Positions 21,200 through 58,695 of a stretch of 64,000 bases of DNA are shown piece by piece. Below the pieces are notes generated by a model. It was not told the DNA's origin. It made no database searches and saw nothing but the letters and a program-made list of their open reading frames with translations. A program made the position numbers and the translations under genes. Origin of the DNA: Metaphire vulgaris (lineage: Eukaryota; Annelida; Clitellata; Crassiclitellata; Megascolecidae); the NCBI GenBank assembly GCA_018105865.1, contig CM030842.1, positions 10,663,323-10,727,322 on the forward strand, in the 5' to 3' direction. The first letter of the stretch is position 1; each line of letters starts with the position of its first letter.

Positions 21200-21762
21200 A
21201 ATAAGTAATGGGAAGGAGAAGGGAGGGGATGAAGAGGGGAAAAGGATGGAAAAAGTACAATCTTTAATGTACAGTACATGTATATGTTTAAGATCATGGC
21301 ATGCAGATGTGTGAGCAAAACAATTATGCAGAACGCAATTGAATTTATAATCTAATTTTAAGTCCAAAAAGTCACGAGAAAGATTTGCACAACGCCAAAA
21401 ATCGTTCTAAAAATAATACCAAAGTACTAGACGCTGTCATAGCTACAAAACGATGCAACGAAACTGATGTAGTCAGTGATTCGGATCTAAGTTCCTCCGT
21501 CCGACAGGCACTGGCCTGAAATGTAAAACTTTCCGTCTTTCTACTTGCATTGTCCACGTACTTCAATTTCAGCCATGTGATTATGCACTATCAACGTTAT
21601 ATTTGAATTTTTAATCGTGAATTTTCATGACGTCTTTAACCTTCCTACCGCAACCTAGGGGTAAACGGCCTCCACGCATGCTTTTGTAATGTTTTCTTAC
21701 TTGCGCGTAAAATTACTTGGGCTCCTTTCTTGACTCTTTACCTCCGTGTTTGGGCTCTCTAA
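20102..21762. other. Intergenic or 3' UTR sequence with a TA microsatellite and a dispersed repeat
   Basis: The first part may be 3' UTR of the receptor-like gene; no canonical AATAAA was seen. A repeat at about 20910-21010 is shared with 24887-24990 (both hold cagccctaatctata-like text). A TA run lies at 21154-21195. No gene was recognised. Confidence 0.5.
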
Positions 21763-22666
21763 TAGAGATGTGCGGGTACAGCAAAATGCATACCCTACCC
21801 GTACCCGTGGAAAAACTTGTTTACCCTACCCTACCCGTACCCGCTAGCGCTATACCCTACCCGACCCGTACCCGTAAGCTGTGTACCCGTACCCGTACCC
21901 GTACCCGTAACCGACTTTGGTTGGAATTTAGAGTTTTTTGGATTTGGAATTTTGGACCCGTACCCGCGGGTGCGTTTACGGGTACAAGTACTACAAGGAC
22001 CTGTACATGGACCCGTGAACCCGTATCCGTTCCTAGAGACTATAGAGAGGCAACAGTGAAATTGGGGCTACGAAATTGGGATAACTATTCATTGTAAATA
22101 GCACGCATGTTTAGATTAGGACAGATCTAGTACTTAGGAATCAGGATAATCAGTCAGCTAGCCTAAGCCGACATGAATGGGCTTGTTTAAAATATTTACT
22201 AGATATCATTTATCTATGAGCAGGCATTAGAACTCAAGTTAAACCACAAAACTTTACCAGAAGAACTTTCTCGGTCAAAGAGTCCTTGGGGGAGTCAGAA
22301 GACGCCATTATAGATTTATTACTGAAGATGTCAGATGACGTCATCTGTATTTCCTTTATGTTTTCAGTAAGTAAAATGCATGCTGTCTGACAAACTGAAC
22401 GCGATGTACAAGTTACACTAATACACTTTACTCAATATTATTTTTCTATTATTGCATTGCTAATTTGCTATAGTAGTGAGAAATGAAAATATAACTTTTC
22501 GGGTAAAACGGGTATACCCGTACCCGTAGCCGCTATACCCGTACCCGTAGCGCTGTACCCGTACCCGACCCGTACCCGTAAAATGTGTACCCTACCCTAC
22601 TGGTACCCGCGGGTACGGGTACGGGTAGGGTATACCCGCGGGTACGGATATACCCGCACATCCCTA
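21763..22666. mobile_element. hAT element, TAG-ended, with ACCCGT arrays at both ends
   Basis: TIRs tagagatgtgcgggta and the inverse of tagggatgtgcgggta; perfect TSD ctctctaa at 21755-21762 and 22667-22674. About 200 bp inside each end is filled with acccgt words, mostly inverted between ends. The interior has no recognisable transposase. Confidence 0.9.
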
Positions 22667-22819
22667 CTCTCTAATGCACTACTGCTTAGTGACAAATTCA
22701 CTTTCGGTTCAAGTAACCTGGTTAATATTTGGTCTTATAATACTTGAATCAGTGTAAAGCATTATAATCTATAGCCATCCACTGTAAAGGTATGCCATAT
22801 CAGTAATTGGTGTTCAAAC

Positions 22820-23131
22820 TATACAGCTGTTTATCTTCTTCTACAACTTGGCAAGAAAATGTGCAAACCTTGGATACAACAACGATCCCAAATTCGTCAA
22901 ATAGCTAATCAACCTAAGGTGAAGTAGGCATTGCAGTTCTGTGGAGTAGACCTAAGTCAATCCCCATGATATAGCAGGGCTGATGTGGCAGAACATGGAT
23001 GAAAAATAGGACGATGATATATGTGCTCAAGAAAAAAAGAACAGAAAGTCTACACGGTCTGTTCAAAATGCGAACATTTTGTGTGTTGCAATCACAGCGA
23101 AAAGAAAATCTCATGCACTAACTGTGCCTGA
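22820..23131 (+). pseudogene. piggyBac-type transposase C-terminal remnant
   Basis: Plus-strand text reads LQLGKKMCKPWIQQRSQIRQ and, after frame breaks, VYTVCSKCEHFVCCNHSEKK then ISCTNCA and TGA at 23129-23131. The CxxC...CxxC/H cysteine-rich tail closing a transposase is characteristic of the piggyBac family. The N-terminal catalytic part is missing. Confidence 0.75.
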
Positions 23132-23511
23132 CAATGTGAGACTGAATAGTAGGCCTAATAGAAACATCTGGCCATAACAGGAAAATAGTGTGAAACTGTC
23201 CTAATTTAATCACGTAGTCAAGGCACAGAAGACCATTGCATGCATTCTAAAAGATTTAGAAATTAAAGTAAGTCAAGTAGTAGGCCTACTTTGACTCACG
23301 CAGCAACTCAGGAGCTCAGCACAAGATGAATAGGCCCTAGTGCCAGCCGATGTTAATGTGAAACAAATTAATTAATTAAAATTCTAGACAAAACAATGAC
23401 CTGCAGTAACTTAAATTACTGTCTGAACGGTAATGGCGTGAGACATAATAGAGATTAAATTTCAAATATAACTTAATGCCAAAAAACTATATTCTAACCA
23501 AATAAAGACGC
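23132..23511. other. Sequence with nothing recognised
   Basis: AT-rich sequence after the piggyBac remnant; no element ends or coding pattern were seen. Confidence 0.5.
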
Positions 23512-23613
23512 ACCGATGTAATCCAGGATATACCAAATTATTATTAGTGAATAAGACTAGAAATATACTCTTATTCACTAATAATGATTTAATACATTCT
23601 GGATTACATCGGT
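23512..23613. repeat. Near-perfect 102-bp palindrome
   Basis: The left arm accgatgtaatccag...agtgaataaga (45 nt) pairs with the right arm at roughly 40 of 45 positions around a 12-nt loop (ctagaaatatac). The transcript or single strand would fold into one long hairpin. It may be a tiny fold-back MITE. Confidence 0.85.
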
Positions 23614-23649
23614 AATGTAAGTATGTAACGAAACGTAGCAGTAGCGAAA

Positions 23650-24069
23650 TCTATCATATTAAAATCTTTATTCTGTATGTCTGTTACCTTCAAGCGTTCT
23701 GATTGGTTGACTATTGGTAGACGGTTTAGTCCTTACGTCGCGATGCGTTGGTGGACGATGTTCAAAGACGACGTTGCTATTGGTAACAATTGTTCGTAGC
23801 TTGAGGAAGTTGCCCAATTTTAACGTACATTTTAACGTACACAAAATATACGTGTACAGCGGTCACAAATGGTCACAGTTGCGTGATTTTAACGTACATA
23901 GGCCTAATTATTACGTGGCGCAGAGCTTGGCTAGGTGGCGTATGTACAGTACATCATTGAAATGTTGTTCAGCATGAATTCAATGATTGGGTTTTAGGAA
24001 TAGGTATTGGATTAGTATTATCCTGCACTGCGAGCGAAGCGAGCGCGAGCGAAGCCAGCATCTTTCTAG
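23650..24069 (+). mobile_element. Non-autonomous Helitron
   Basis: It starts with TC (tctatcatattaaaatc) after an A and ends with CTAG before a T, with no TSD, the hallmark of Helitron ends and target. The 3' end has GC-rich inverted words (gcgagcgaagcgagcgcg) before CTAG. An internal segment resembles the inverse of 33989-34130. No Rep/helicase is encoded. Confidence 0.8.
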
Positions 24070-24244
24070 TTTACAAATTAAAATAAAAAGCAAGCGGATC
24101 AAATTCTGAATGTTTTTTGTCAGCGTCCCTGCTTCCCAAACAAAGTAAACCGGATTACCGGATATCCGAATGTGGATTAAAAAAACGTGAAATGCTGCGC
24201 TAAAATAAATGAGACAACTTTGGACCAGATGTCCGACTGGTTTC

Positions 24245-24910
24245 CAATAAACACAGGTGTCAGACAGGGTTATAGGTGTGTTCCCAATCTCTTTCTGCTC
24301 CTTATGACCCTTATAATGGATTCGTGGATTCGCGGAGACAACATTTGGAAATGAAACATTTGCCGACTTGGACTTTGCAGACGATGCTGCTCTCCCATGG
24401 CGGAAACGTTGCAGATCATTGTTCTGGCATTAGAACTCCTGGATGAAGATCGAGGCACGACAGCTGGGCTGCTGAGATTGGAGGTCAACTGGTCCAAAAC
24501 TAAGATTCAGACTACTGTCTTATCGCAACCCTCATCTGCACTTGTAGCTGGTAATAAAGTGGGGATAGCCAAGGAGTTCATCTATCTGGGCTCATTAACA
24601 GACAACACTGGAAACTGTGAAACAGAGGTGCTGAGGCGAGCTGGTATTGCAAGGGAAAGTTTTCCCTCGCTGAAATGAAATATTTGGCGCTCGAGTATCC
24701 GCCTCTAAACAAAGCTTCGCCTGTATGCCGTTTACATAATCCCAGCCTTGCTCTACGTAGTAGAATCGTGGGCTCGGAAAATATTTTCCCAGCCTAAAAG
24801 ACGGTTCAAAACCTAAATTCTCAGAAATGCTTAGTGGAGTAGGCTACGCTTCGTCAGTGAGCTTCCCGATGATGATCACGATGATATTGAGAACCTCCGA
24901 CTACCGCATC
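24245..24910 (+). pseudogene. LINE reverse transcriptase fragment
   Basis: The plus strand has TGVRQG, LDFADDAAL (RT box with the FADD active site), LEVNWSKTKIQ, EFIYLGSL, EVLRRAGIA and then ALLYVVESW. This is the palm and thumb region of a non-LTR retrotransposon. Frameshifts break it, and the end is a gatgatgatcacgatgat-like tail. Confidence 0.7.
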
Positions 24911-25651
24911 TTTCCCGAATAATCGCCGCTTTAAGTGCATAGCCCTAATCTATAAACGCGTTGCTAGATTTTCACGTGTTCTACTGACACATTGCAATTT
25001 GATTTCAGGCAGTGTTGCCAGTGCTAAGTATTTTTCACTAAATCTGGGGTTTCAGTGTCGTCTGGGTCTTTGGGTATTTTGACAAAATCTGAGGTTTTGC
25101 AGCATAGCCAATTTTTTTCTCTGTATTTCTGGGTAGCTTTTCATGGATCCTCTTTTTCCGGTGGAGTATATTTTTCTTATATTTCAGCAAGAAATTTTAG
25201 ATGTTAACTTTAGAAAACACCTTGGCTCAAGTTGGCTGTAGAGAATGTTTAAACAAAGCTGAAAAAGGGCTTGAAACAACGATAACTTAATTTTTACCTG
25301 TCACGACTTTTGTAGTAGTGAAAGTGAAAACTTGCCACGAAGGTGAAAAACTGCCAAAAACACGCGAAAATAACCAAAAATACACCAGGTTTTGTCTTTT
25401 TTCCAAAGGAAAATTCTGCTTTTTTAAAGGTTGTACCATTTGCGAGAATGACTAATGGCAGATGCACAGATGTTGAGCTCATTTACGCCATTACCTCGGT
25501 CTATTGCAGGCTTACGGATAGGGTAAAACGTGCAGCTCTAGTTCTGAACTTGTCGAACAACACCTGAGCACTTCATTGATCTTGAGTCAACAGAGCGCAA
25601 TCATCAGCGTACAGGAGACTTCGTATAATAGCTGATGCCAATGCACTAGAT
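24911..25651. other. Nothing coding recognised; start is a dispersed repeat
   Basis: The first 80 bases share the cagccctaatctata repeat with 20910-21010. The rest shows no gene or clear element ends. Confidence 0.5.
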
Positions 25652-25995
25652 CAGCGGTTCTCAACCTGTGGGTCGCGACCCCCACGGGGGTCGAATGACG
25701 ATTTGCCAGGGGTCGCCCGATACCATCAGAAATATGGGGTTGTCTCTTTTCGTGTTATTGTACAAAACGTCCTCAGTGGTAGTTACGACGTACTAGTTGT
25801 TTTACTATAATTGTCATTCGAGGATAGACATGGAGACAATTAAATAATAACGATTTCGAACATTTTGATTGTCGTAGCATTGTTATTTTTAGCAGTTTAC
25901 ATTGTGAATTAAAATAATTTTACCGTTGGGGGGTCGCCACATCATGGGGAACTGAATTAAAAGGGTCGCAGCACTATAGAGGTTGAGAACCGCTG
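25652..25995. mobile_element. hAT MITE (cagcggttctcaacc family)
   Basis: Perfect TIRs cagcggttctcaacc and ggttgagaaccgctg, perfect 8-bp TSD cactagat on both sides. It is 344 bp and non-coding. The end type is widespread among animal hAT MITEs. Confidence 0.93.
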
Positions 25996-26018
25996 CACTA
26001 GATCAATTAAAACTGTTT

Positions 26019-26183
26019 ATTCATTCATTCATTATTTATTTATTCATTCATTCATTCATTCGCTCACTCACTCACTCACTCACTCACTCACTCATTCATT
26101 CATTCATTCAGTCAGTCAGTCAGTCAATTCGCTCCCTCATTCATTCATTCATTTACTCAATTCGCTCACTCATTCATTCATTG
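26019..26183. repeat. ATTC/ACTC tetranucleotide microsatellite
   Basis: Mixed ttca, ctca and gtca units, interrupted in places. Confidence 0.9.
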
Positions 26184-26265
26184 TTTGCGGCATGTTTGTT
26201 TTGTTCGACTAGTTTGACGGCAGCATAGCAGAGCCACCACTCTGATCCCGGTCATATGAGAGTCA

Positions 26266-26445
26266 TAGCAATCAATCAGTAATCAATCAATCATATAAAA
26301 ACCTTCTATGGCGCCAAAATTTCTATGACGCCACTATGCTGGGACAGCAGCCGATGGCGCACCAAAGGTAGACCTATTCGTAATTACGGTTGATCCAGGT
26401 CAAGCCGGAAAGGTCAGCCAGGTCGGGGGAGGGGAGTAATCTAGA
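26266..26445 (-). mobile_element. LINE 3' end next to the fucosidase promoter
   Basis: It shares the tail of the LINE at 17322-17460: ATTG repeats, a ttctatggcgcc motif, agccgatggcgcacc and a ccaggtcaa...ccgga stretch. It is a strongly 5'-truncated insertion ending about 15 bp upstream of the TATA box. Confidence 0.7.
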
Positions 26446-26457
26446 CGTCGCCTGAGG

Positions 26458-26465
26458 TATAAAAG
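26458..26465 (+). promoter_or_regulatory. TATA box of the fucosidase gene
   Basis: The sequence is tataaaag, 163 bp before the start codon, so transcription would begin near 26490 and leave a short 5' UTR with an in-frame TAA at 26616-26618. Confidence 0.6.
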
Positions 26466-26627
26466 TCATAAATGCAGCCTTGTGGATATCACATGATGCA
26501 TAAAATCTAGAAGTCACATGACTCCACGAGGCTTTCTTAATCCTTATAAACAAAGGTGATTAAAGGCCGAGGGCTTAGACTAGACCGAAGGAAAAGGCTG
26601 TCGTTGGTCGTCAATTAAAGGAGGAAA

Positions 26628-52447
<25,820 letters not shown>

Positions 52448-52597
52448 ACTTCAACAGCTCAGCTCTCCAAAGATGTAATCCAAGGAGACAAACCAACCAT
52501 ATATCAGAGCTTAAAGAGAAAGCACGACATACACTTGTATGTTTCGGATGAAGATTGAATCGATAGTGTTATGAAACTTATTTCATTTTTTGACGAT

Positions 52598-52603
52598 ATT
52601 AAA
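52598..52603 (+). terminator. Candidate poly(A) signal ATTAAA
   Basis: It lies 151 bp after the fucosidase stop and is followed by a T-rich stretch. Confidence 0.45.
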
Positions 52604-52681
52604 TCTTTCTTTCATCTGGGGATTTTTTTGGAGTTGAATTGGCTGCATATTCGTAGTGACGATATAAATTGTGGGTAAGGC

Positions 52682-52982
52682 CAGGGACGTCATTTGGGGG
52701 AGGGGGCGTTGGGGGCGTTGATTTTTAGGGGGAAAATTTTTCCACCAATGTTTGTGTTATATTAGTTTTTACATGTAAATTGGCTGGCTAAATAGGTAAA
52801 AAGACTGAAAAGTAAAAAAGATCATGAACCCGTAAAGGAGGGCTTGATGTCGAACCTGGGATCTGAAGTAACTAATCGCACAAAATAGCTGACAAGCAGA
52901 AAAAAGGTCGCCAACTTTTTCGCAAATTTGACCGGTCGAAAGTGTCTTGCCCCCCTTGAAAAACAGTGAAATGACGTCTCTG
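52682..52982. mobile_element. hAT MITE, CGTCATTT family
   Basis: TIRs cagggacgtcatttg and gaaatgacgtctctg; TSDs ggtaaggc and ggtaagga (one mismatch). Relatives: 57145-57460 and 58873-59178. Confidence 0.82.
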
Positions 52983-53099
52983 GGTAAGGAGTTGTTGTTT
53001 TATTTGCATAATTTGCAAAGTAAATTTTAAATATCTGGTTATGTTATTTTAAATATTAATATACCGACATAACTAAGTTAAATTTTGTTGTTGTATTTT

Positions 53100-53330
53100 A
53101 TTTGTCTTTGCTTTGTCTTTAACCGTCATCGCTCCGAAGATTGGTTGCATTGTGAACTGTCTTCTTCCATGTGCTACGGTCTTCTGCTCTTCTTGTTTTG
53201 CGCTCTCTAGTGAGTCTTTTCCATTCTTTGATGCTGCTTTTTGCGAAAACTTTGGAGGGGGGCTTATAGGGTTGGTGAACCTAGCCTCTCAAAAAGTGGA
53301 GGTCTCGAACCCTGCGACCTAGAAAACGTT
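53100..53330 (-). pseudogene. LINE C-terminal fragment
   Basis: The minus strand has TWKKTVHNATNLRSDDG-like text preceded by a ggttcgagacc stretch. It is short and truncated; the match is to a general LINE C-terminal pattern only. Confidence 0.4.
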
Positions 53331-53889
53331 TACGCATGTCATCGCAATATGCCTCTAAGTCATGTAGTTAAAGCCCCCAAATAGCTTAACCCCGCCCTAA
53401 TCTATACGGGATTGGTCCAGTGACGTTGCAAAGGGGCAGGGGCAAATGCCTCCGGGCGCTGAGGAGGGTCGAGAAATTCATCATAAAAATGCTTAAGTAA
53501 AGATAGCTCTTCATATATCATGGATGAATATTTTTACGCAAGCGTGAAGCGACGAAATAGCTGACGACACTTTTTTTGTTTGTCAGACATTTTCCGAACT
53601 CGAGTTCCAGTTTTTTCAAAAGTTGACGAGCGACGACGAGAAATCTTTTTTGCTCGTCAACAGTTTTTAGAAGTTGAGAGCGCCACTGATTTATCTTTCC
53701 CCCTGGCGCTGGATATCCTAGCTGCGCTACTAGCTAGGTCACTAGATCTTTACGTCTATAAGCAGGGAGTCTAATGTGGCGAACCGGGTGCTTAAAGTCC
53801 CTAGGCCTCGAAAACTCAGGATGACACTCGCCCGGTCCACTACCAAGGGTCGGCCCCTATGATTCAATCCTAAGGCTTGTGTACCTCGG

Positions 53890-54130
53890 TCTTAGCTTTT
53901 TGGCTAAGAAGTCTTCCGTGATTAAATATACTCGCTCGAACCTCTTTATTTCTCTGCGCACCTCTCTGCACCTTTTTCAATAGCTCCGCGCACCGTACTC
54001 TCCCTATAGCTCAGCGCACCGCAACTTCCTAAAACTCGGCGCACTGCACTCTCAAGTAAGACACCGCACCCATCATTCTCTCTTGGTGCTTAAACTTAGA
54101 GTGCTCCTGTATCGAGGTGCTATCCTACAT
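53890..54130. repeat. gcgcacc / ggtgct-type degenerate minisatellite, left part
   Basis: Words such as tctgcgcacctctctgcacc and ggtgcttaa repeat loosely. The array continues at 55331 after a hAT insertion. Confidence 0.6.
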
Positions 54131-55223
54131 TAGACCTGTGCGCCGACGGTCTGAGGGTCGGCGGCGGCGTGTGACCGCTTTATCACCGGCGGCGGCGGCG
54201 CGCCGAACCAATTTTATCGGCGGCGGCGGCGTGGACTTTATTGGCGGCGGCGGCGGCGTACAAACGGTTAATATAGTACAATACGTGCCACTACAAAGGA
54301 TACCATATGATATCGTCGGTTTTGTTCAATCCTCGTGGTTTTTTGTCACCCGGTTCATTTGAAAACAATGTAACAAACTTATAATACTAGTAAAAATAAA
54401 AGTATACAGTTTAAGAAACATTTTATCAACAGAGCCGTACTAGAGTATTCGGCGCTCGGAGCAAGGTACAAATGTTGCGCCCCTAAATTCCGGTGATGAC
54501 CTTTTTATGCTTATCTGAGCTTTCACGACGTAGCAATCTATAGCCTCTAGCAGCCCCAAAACCGGTGATGACCTTTTGTACTTATCTGTATTGTACGTCG
54601 CAGAAAGTGGATAGTGGTGGTATAAAAACTTTAAAAATAATGTCCAAAATGTGCCCCCCTCCCCCACTAAGACGGCGCCCGGCGCAGCTTGCCCCCGCCC
54701 CTAGCCACGGTTCTGTTTATCAAATTGTATTGCTTCATTAGGCTATATATCCCAAATTGACCATAAATGAAAACTTTTAAAAGTTTATGTGCCAATTTAG
54801 AAAACAAAGCACCGCCGACATCAGACTAAGAAGATTAATTTTAAACTAAACTAAGAGGATTTAAGCAACAAACGCTCTCAGTTATGATGCATAGGTTCAC
54901 TGCTCGTTTAGTCAACTGTGCACAGTTAATTTTAGCATCACTTTAGCATCTGTTTAGGTCTTCGCGTAATTTTCTTCGAAAACGCTTTCTTTGCCGTGGC
55001 CATTTTTCAGAATGTAAACAATACAGGACGTCATTCGATAGACGAATGAAGCGAAGTAAATAAGTAACGTGTGTTTTGAATTGTGCTTTGAATTAGCTAG
55101 CACATGTTGACTATATATGGTAAAGACAGTTTTATCTACGTATTACAACAGTGTTGGCTTACTCTGGTTACATGAGAAAAATAATTTCACCAAAGGGACG
55201 CCGGCGTCACGCCGATGTTCTCT

Positions 55224-55256
<33 letters not shown>

Positions 55257-55330
55257 GCCGATCCTATATTACCGGCGGCGGCGGCGTCATGAAAACGACG
55301 GCGGCGCGGCGTCGGCGGCGCACAGGTCTA
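54131..55330. mobile_element. hAT element, TAG-ended, with GGC arrays at both ends
   Basis: TIRs tagacctgtgcgccg and its inverse; perfect TSD tcctacat at 54123-54130 and 55331-55338. GGC-repeat blocks lie at 54145-54265 and 55215-55320. It hosts a MITE at 54430-54715. No transposase is recognised. Confidence 0.88.
54430..54715. mobile_element. 286-bp hAT MITE nested in the hAT
   Basis: Ends cagagccgtactag and ctagccacggttctg; perfect TSD tttatcaa at 54422-54429 and 54716-54723. The ends resemble the larger hAT in intron 1 (27028-30571), which could have supplied a related transposase. Confidence 0.88.
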
Positions 55331-55540
55331 TCCTACATCAGGATGCTCTCCTCGCTTAAGGTGCTTTCCTATCTCATGGTGCTCTCCTCTCTTGGGGTGC
55401 TCTCCTTGCTTAAGGTGCTCTGATTCTCTTAAGGTGCTCTTACTCTCAAGGTGCTTCCCTCTTGAGCCTTGAGGTGTCTTTATCTTAAGGTGCATCCTTA
55501 TCTCATGGTGCTCTCCTATACCTTTCATCAGGAGGATTAT
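55331..55540. repeat. aaggtgctctcct minisatellite, right part
   Basis: About ten loose copies of a 18-22 bp unit (cttaaggtgctctcctatct). It was one array with 53890-54130 before the hAT insertion. Confidence 0.85.
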
Positions 55541-56089
55541 TCATCTTCGGACTATTCATCTCCGGACTATTCATCTCCGGAGTGTTCATATCGGGCGATG
55601 TATTAAATCAATGAAAAGTAAAATATATGAAGCATCATATAAAATTTCACGGTGTCTCCAATATTCGTCGTTACGATATAGGCCTACAGTATTAGCGTTC
55701 GTTTTCCGCGTTTTGAAAGTCAAAACTGTACTGTCTCCATCGTGGCCGATATTAGAGCTATGATGATTGCATGTTTTGCCTATTGTTCCGCTTGCCGATA
55801 CCGATTATCTGTTGAATTCTCCAAATCGGGCGTTTTTTAATGATCATGCAATCAAATATGCCATAAAGGTGTAGCGCAAATGCACATGTCTTGTATATGA
55901 AGGTGCAGTTCGAGGTTTGCCAAGAGACTCAATGCATAATGTGTGTCATTAATTAATAATGATCTTGTTATTAATATTTATTATGTCAAAATTTAAATTT
56001 CTATAATCACGCTATAATTTATAGCCGATTGTTCCGATTACCCTAAATTCCTAAAATACGATTGTTGTCGATTAATCGACAGTTCAGCA
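55541..56089. other. Intergenic sequence, nothing recognised
   Basis: A small ttcatctccggactattcat repeat lies at 55545-55580; the rest is AT-rich without coding pattern. Confidence 0.5.
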
Positions 56090-56769
56090 CAGCGGCTTAT
56101 ATCCCCTCCCTTGCAGCCGGGCTCAATTATCGCCCTAAAATTACAAATTCCCCTTGTTAATTTGCTCCCTTGTAGACTTAATATTATATTCAGCTCTTTA
56201 TCCTTTGTGTTAGGCATAGCTATCAGCCTATCATTGATTACGTCACAGTCAGTGTTATTTTGAATCAATATCAGTCTCGGTTCAGTTCAGATTAGTAGCA
56301 TCATTTAGCCAGTGATGTTAATCCTTGTCCTGGCCCTTGTCCTTAAGGGCTCCTTAAGGACCAATTTGAAGCCCTTATCCTTGTCCCCCGTCCTTGAGGA
56401 TTCAGTCCTCGTCCTTGTCCTCGTCCTTGTTCGGCCCTCGTCCTTATCCTCGTCCTTGCAGATCGGTTCTTGTCCTGGTCCTTGTAACTTAGTCCTTGAA
56501 AAATCCTTAAAAGGACCAAATTATTTGTATACCATTTTCAATTGTATTGATAATTATGTTCGAAGGTAAGGGTAGTATATGGATTTATATTTACATACTT
56601 GCTTTGAGTTACTCTACATGTTTAGTCATAGTTTCCCTTATAATACCCATAGATTTATTATAATACATGATATTAAAGTCTATGATAATACCAGTTGAGC
56701 AGCTGAACTTCCTTTTCCTGTTTGAAATCTATCCTATATCCTCCATAGCTGTAACAACCTAGCCTCACT

Positions 56770-56935
56770 GCTCTTTGGATGTTGACTATTGCCTGGCTGA
56801 TAATATACCTTCCTCATAGCTATTGTAAGGTAGGCTCAGCGCCTACGAATAAGCAGCTACTGGTGTGCTGCTCTCCAAGGCGCTATAGAAATCCACGAGA
56901 TTTTACTTTACTTTTACTTTACTTACTTTTGAAAG
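56770..56935 (+). repeat. Dispersed short repeat copy
   Basis: It is related to 19505-19690, ending ggcgctatagaaatccacga then a tttacttttactttac tail. Confidence 0.55.
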
Positions 56936-57080
56936 CGTATGAACCTAGCGCATGCGTTTTTAAGATTTGTATTATTCAGGAAGAAGGATCACCTTTAGGG
57001 TATACACAGCCGCGAGTAATGAAAAAATCTCGTTTAAAGACTTCAAGATCGTCGACCCTAAATGGATTACTACTTGTAAG

Positions 57081-57654
57081 CAGGCCCGCCGAGAGAAATT
57101 CTGGGCCCCTGTGCAAAGAGAAATTCCGGGCCCCTGTGTGTAATCAGAGGCGTCATTTGTTTGAGGGTCATTGTACATTAATATAGTTGGACTGATTATC
57201 AATTGCATCTTCGTTGCTGCACTCACCAAATTATGTGCATCTCAATGTTACAATAGATGTCCGACGACGCTGAGAATTGCTTATCAAAACAGTCATGTCA
57301 TGAGGGGCTGGGGGCTGGGGGACGGATCAATTAGATAAAGTTCAAGGAAATGAAAATATTAATTTACAATGTATTAATGTGCAAAACAAATTTTAAAAAA
57401 GAAAAAGAAAATTTAAAAAAATTTCTCGCCCCCCAAGAAAAGTGTGAAATGACGCCACTGTCTGTAATACAATTTCTTGACGACCTTTTTTTGCTTGTCA
57501 GCCTTTTCGCGCCGGGCCCCTCTTTTACTTGCCGGGCCCCCTTACTTTTCTATTATTATTATTGATGTTATTCTTAATTTGTCATCGCCCCCCCCCTGAC
57601 CGCTGGGCGGCCGGGCCCCTATGCAGTTCCCCTGCCCCCCTCTCCGAGGCCCTG
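57081..57654. mobile_element. hAT MITE with GGGCCCCT-rich ends
   Basis: Ends caggcccgccgag and ctccgaggccctg (imperfect TIRs); perfect TSD cttgtaag at 57073-57080 and 57655-57662. Confidence 0.82.
57145..57460. mobile_element. hAT MITE, CGTCATTT family, nested
   Basis: TIRs cagaggcgtcatttg and gaaatgacgccactg; TSDs tgtgtaat and tctgtaat (one mismatch). It is the innermost of four nested layers. Confidence 0.82.
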
Positions 57655-58695
57655 CTTGTAAGAAATGTAACAAACGCATCCAAGATAAGATATCAGTCAC
57701 AAGTGCCTTCACAAAGTAAGTGCTAGGCCTAATACTATTCATATTTTTAATTAAAGCAAACATCTGAAAATTCAAGGAAAGGTAGACTGAGATGGGCACC
57801 CCCGAAAGTCATACGTAAAAAGCGCTACGTGCATATATAGAGGCTCTTTAGTCTTTACTGCATTTGATTACAATTCAGGTTTCAACGAATCCCCTTTAAC
57901 TCTGATTTTATTCTCATTCCGGACGCTCCCAAGCACTTGGGTATTTATTCGAGCCGCTTGCAACCTTCTAAATATTTCAGCGTCTACACAAGGAAAAGGT
58001 GATATCGTATTTCAGTGCAGTTTTTGTATTTGTTAGTTAGTTAGCTATATGGCCTATTGTTTGTATATCTTTTGTGAAAATCTACAAATATGTAGGAAGT
58101 GTTTACTAAAATTTAAAGGTCGGTCCTTATCCTTGGTCCTTGTACTTGTCCTTGGAGGTCAGTCCTTGTGGTCCTTGTGCTTGAGGGGTAGGTCCTCGTC
58201 CTTGTCCTCGTCCTTGGGGGGTCGGTCCTTGTCCTTGGGGGGTCAGTCTTTGTCCTTATCCTGGTCCTTGGGGGGTCAGTCCTTGTCCTTATCCTGGTCG
58301 TTGGGGGTTCAGTCCTTGTTAACATCACTGCATTTAGCTTATATAACGGCGTTGAAAGCAAAATATCCCCCCATTTTTTCCGGGCGCAGCTGCGCCCGCC
58401 TTAAATACGGATAGAAGCCCCTGGTTCAGCATATGGTAGACTTACAGTGCCGCTCATAAGTCTCGCATAACCCACCTGAAAAGCTATTTACGGCCTTTTC
58501 TTGACTTGACCTTTCAATCCTACGTCATAATTCCATATTATTATATAGCATTTTGTTGGAAATTCAATTCTGCACCCATTTCCGCAATTAGTTTGTCTCT
58601 TTTATGAACTGTCGATTTCACTAATTTATTATGCAATGAAGCGTTAGAATCGGATTCTGCGTAATACTGCATGGATTCGACAATGAACCTGTGTT

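Larger units (their letters stand above)
56310..58330. mobile_element. hAT element with CCTTGT arrays
   Basis: TIRs cagtgatgttaa and ttaacatcactg; perfect TSD catttagc at 56302-56309 and 58331-58338. Both ends carry gtccttgtcctcgtccttg words, here in the same orientation. The interior holds a dispersed short repeat and another hAT pair. A 135-codon open frame near 56779 is not a recognised protein. Confidence 0.85.
56090..58423. mobile_element. hAT element, ggcttctatcc family, copy 1 (interrupted)
   Basis: Ends cagcggcttatatcc and ggatagaagcccctg; perfect TSD gttcagca at 56082-56089 and 58424-58431. Its own 300-bp body is split by the hAT at 56310-58330. Copy 2 is at 58696-59356. Confidence 0.88.

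Noticed and set aside
53889..53935. U2 snRNA-like text (cttagctttttggctaagaa)
   Set aside because: It resembles only about 15 bases of the U2 5' end, and the rest of the snRNA is absent.
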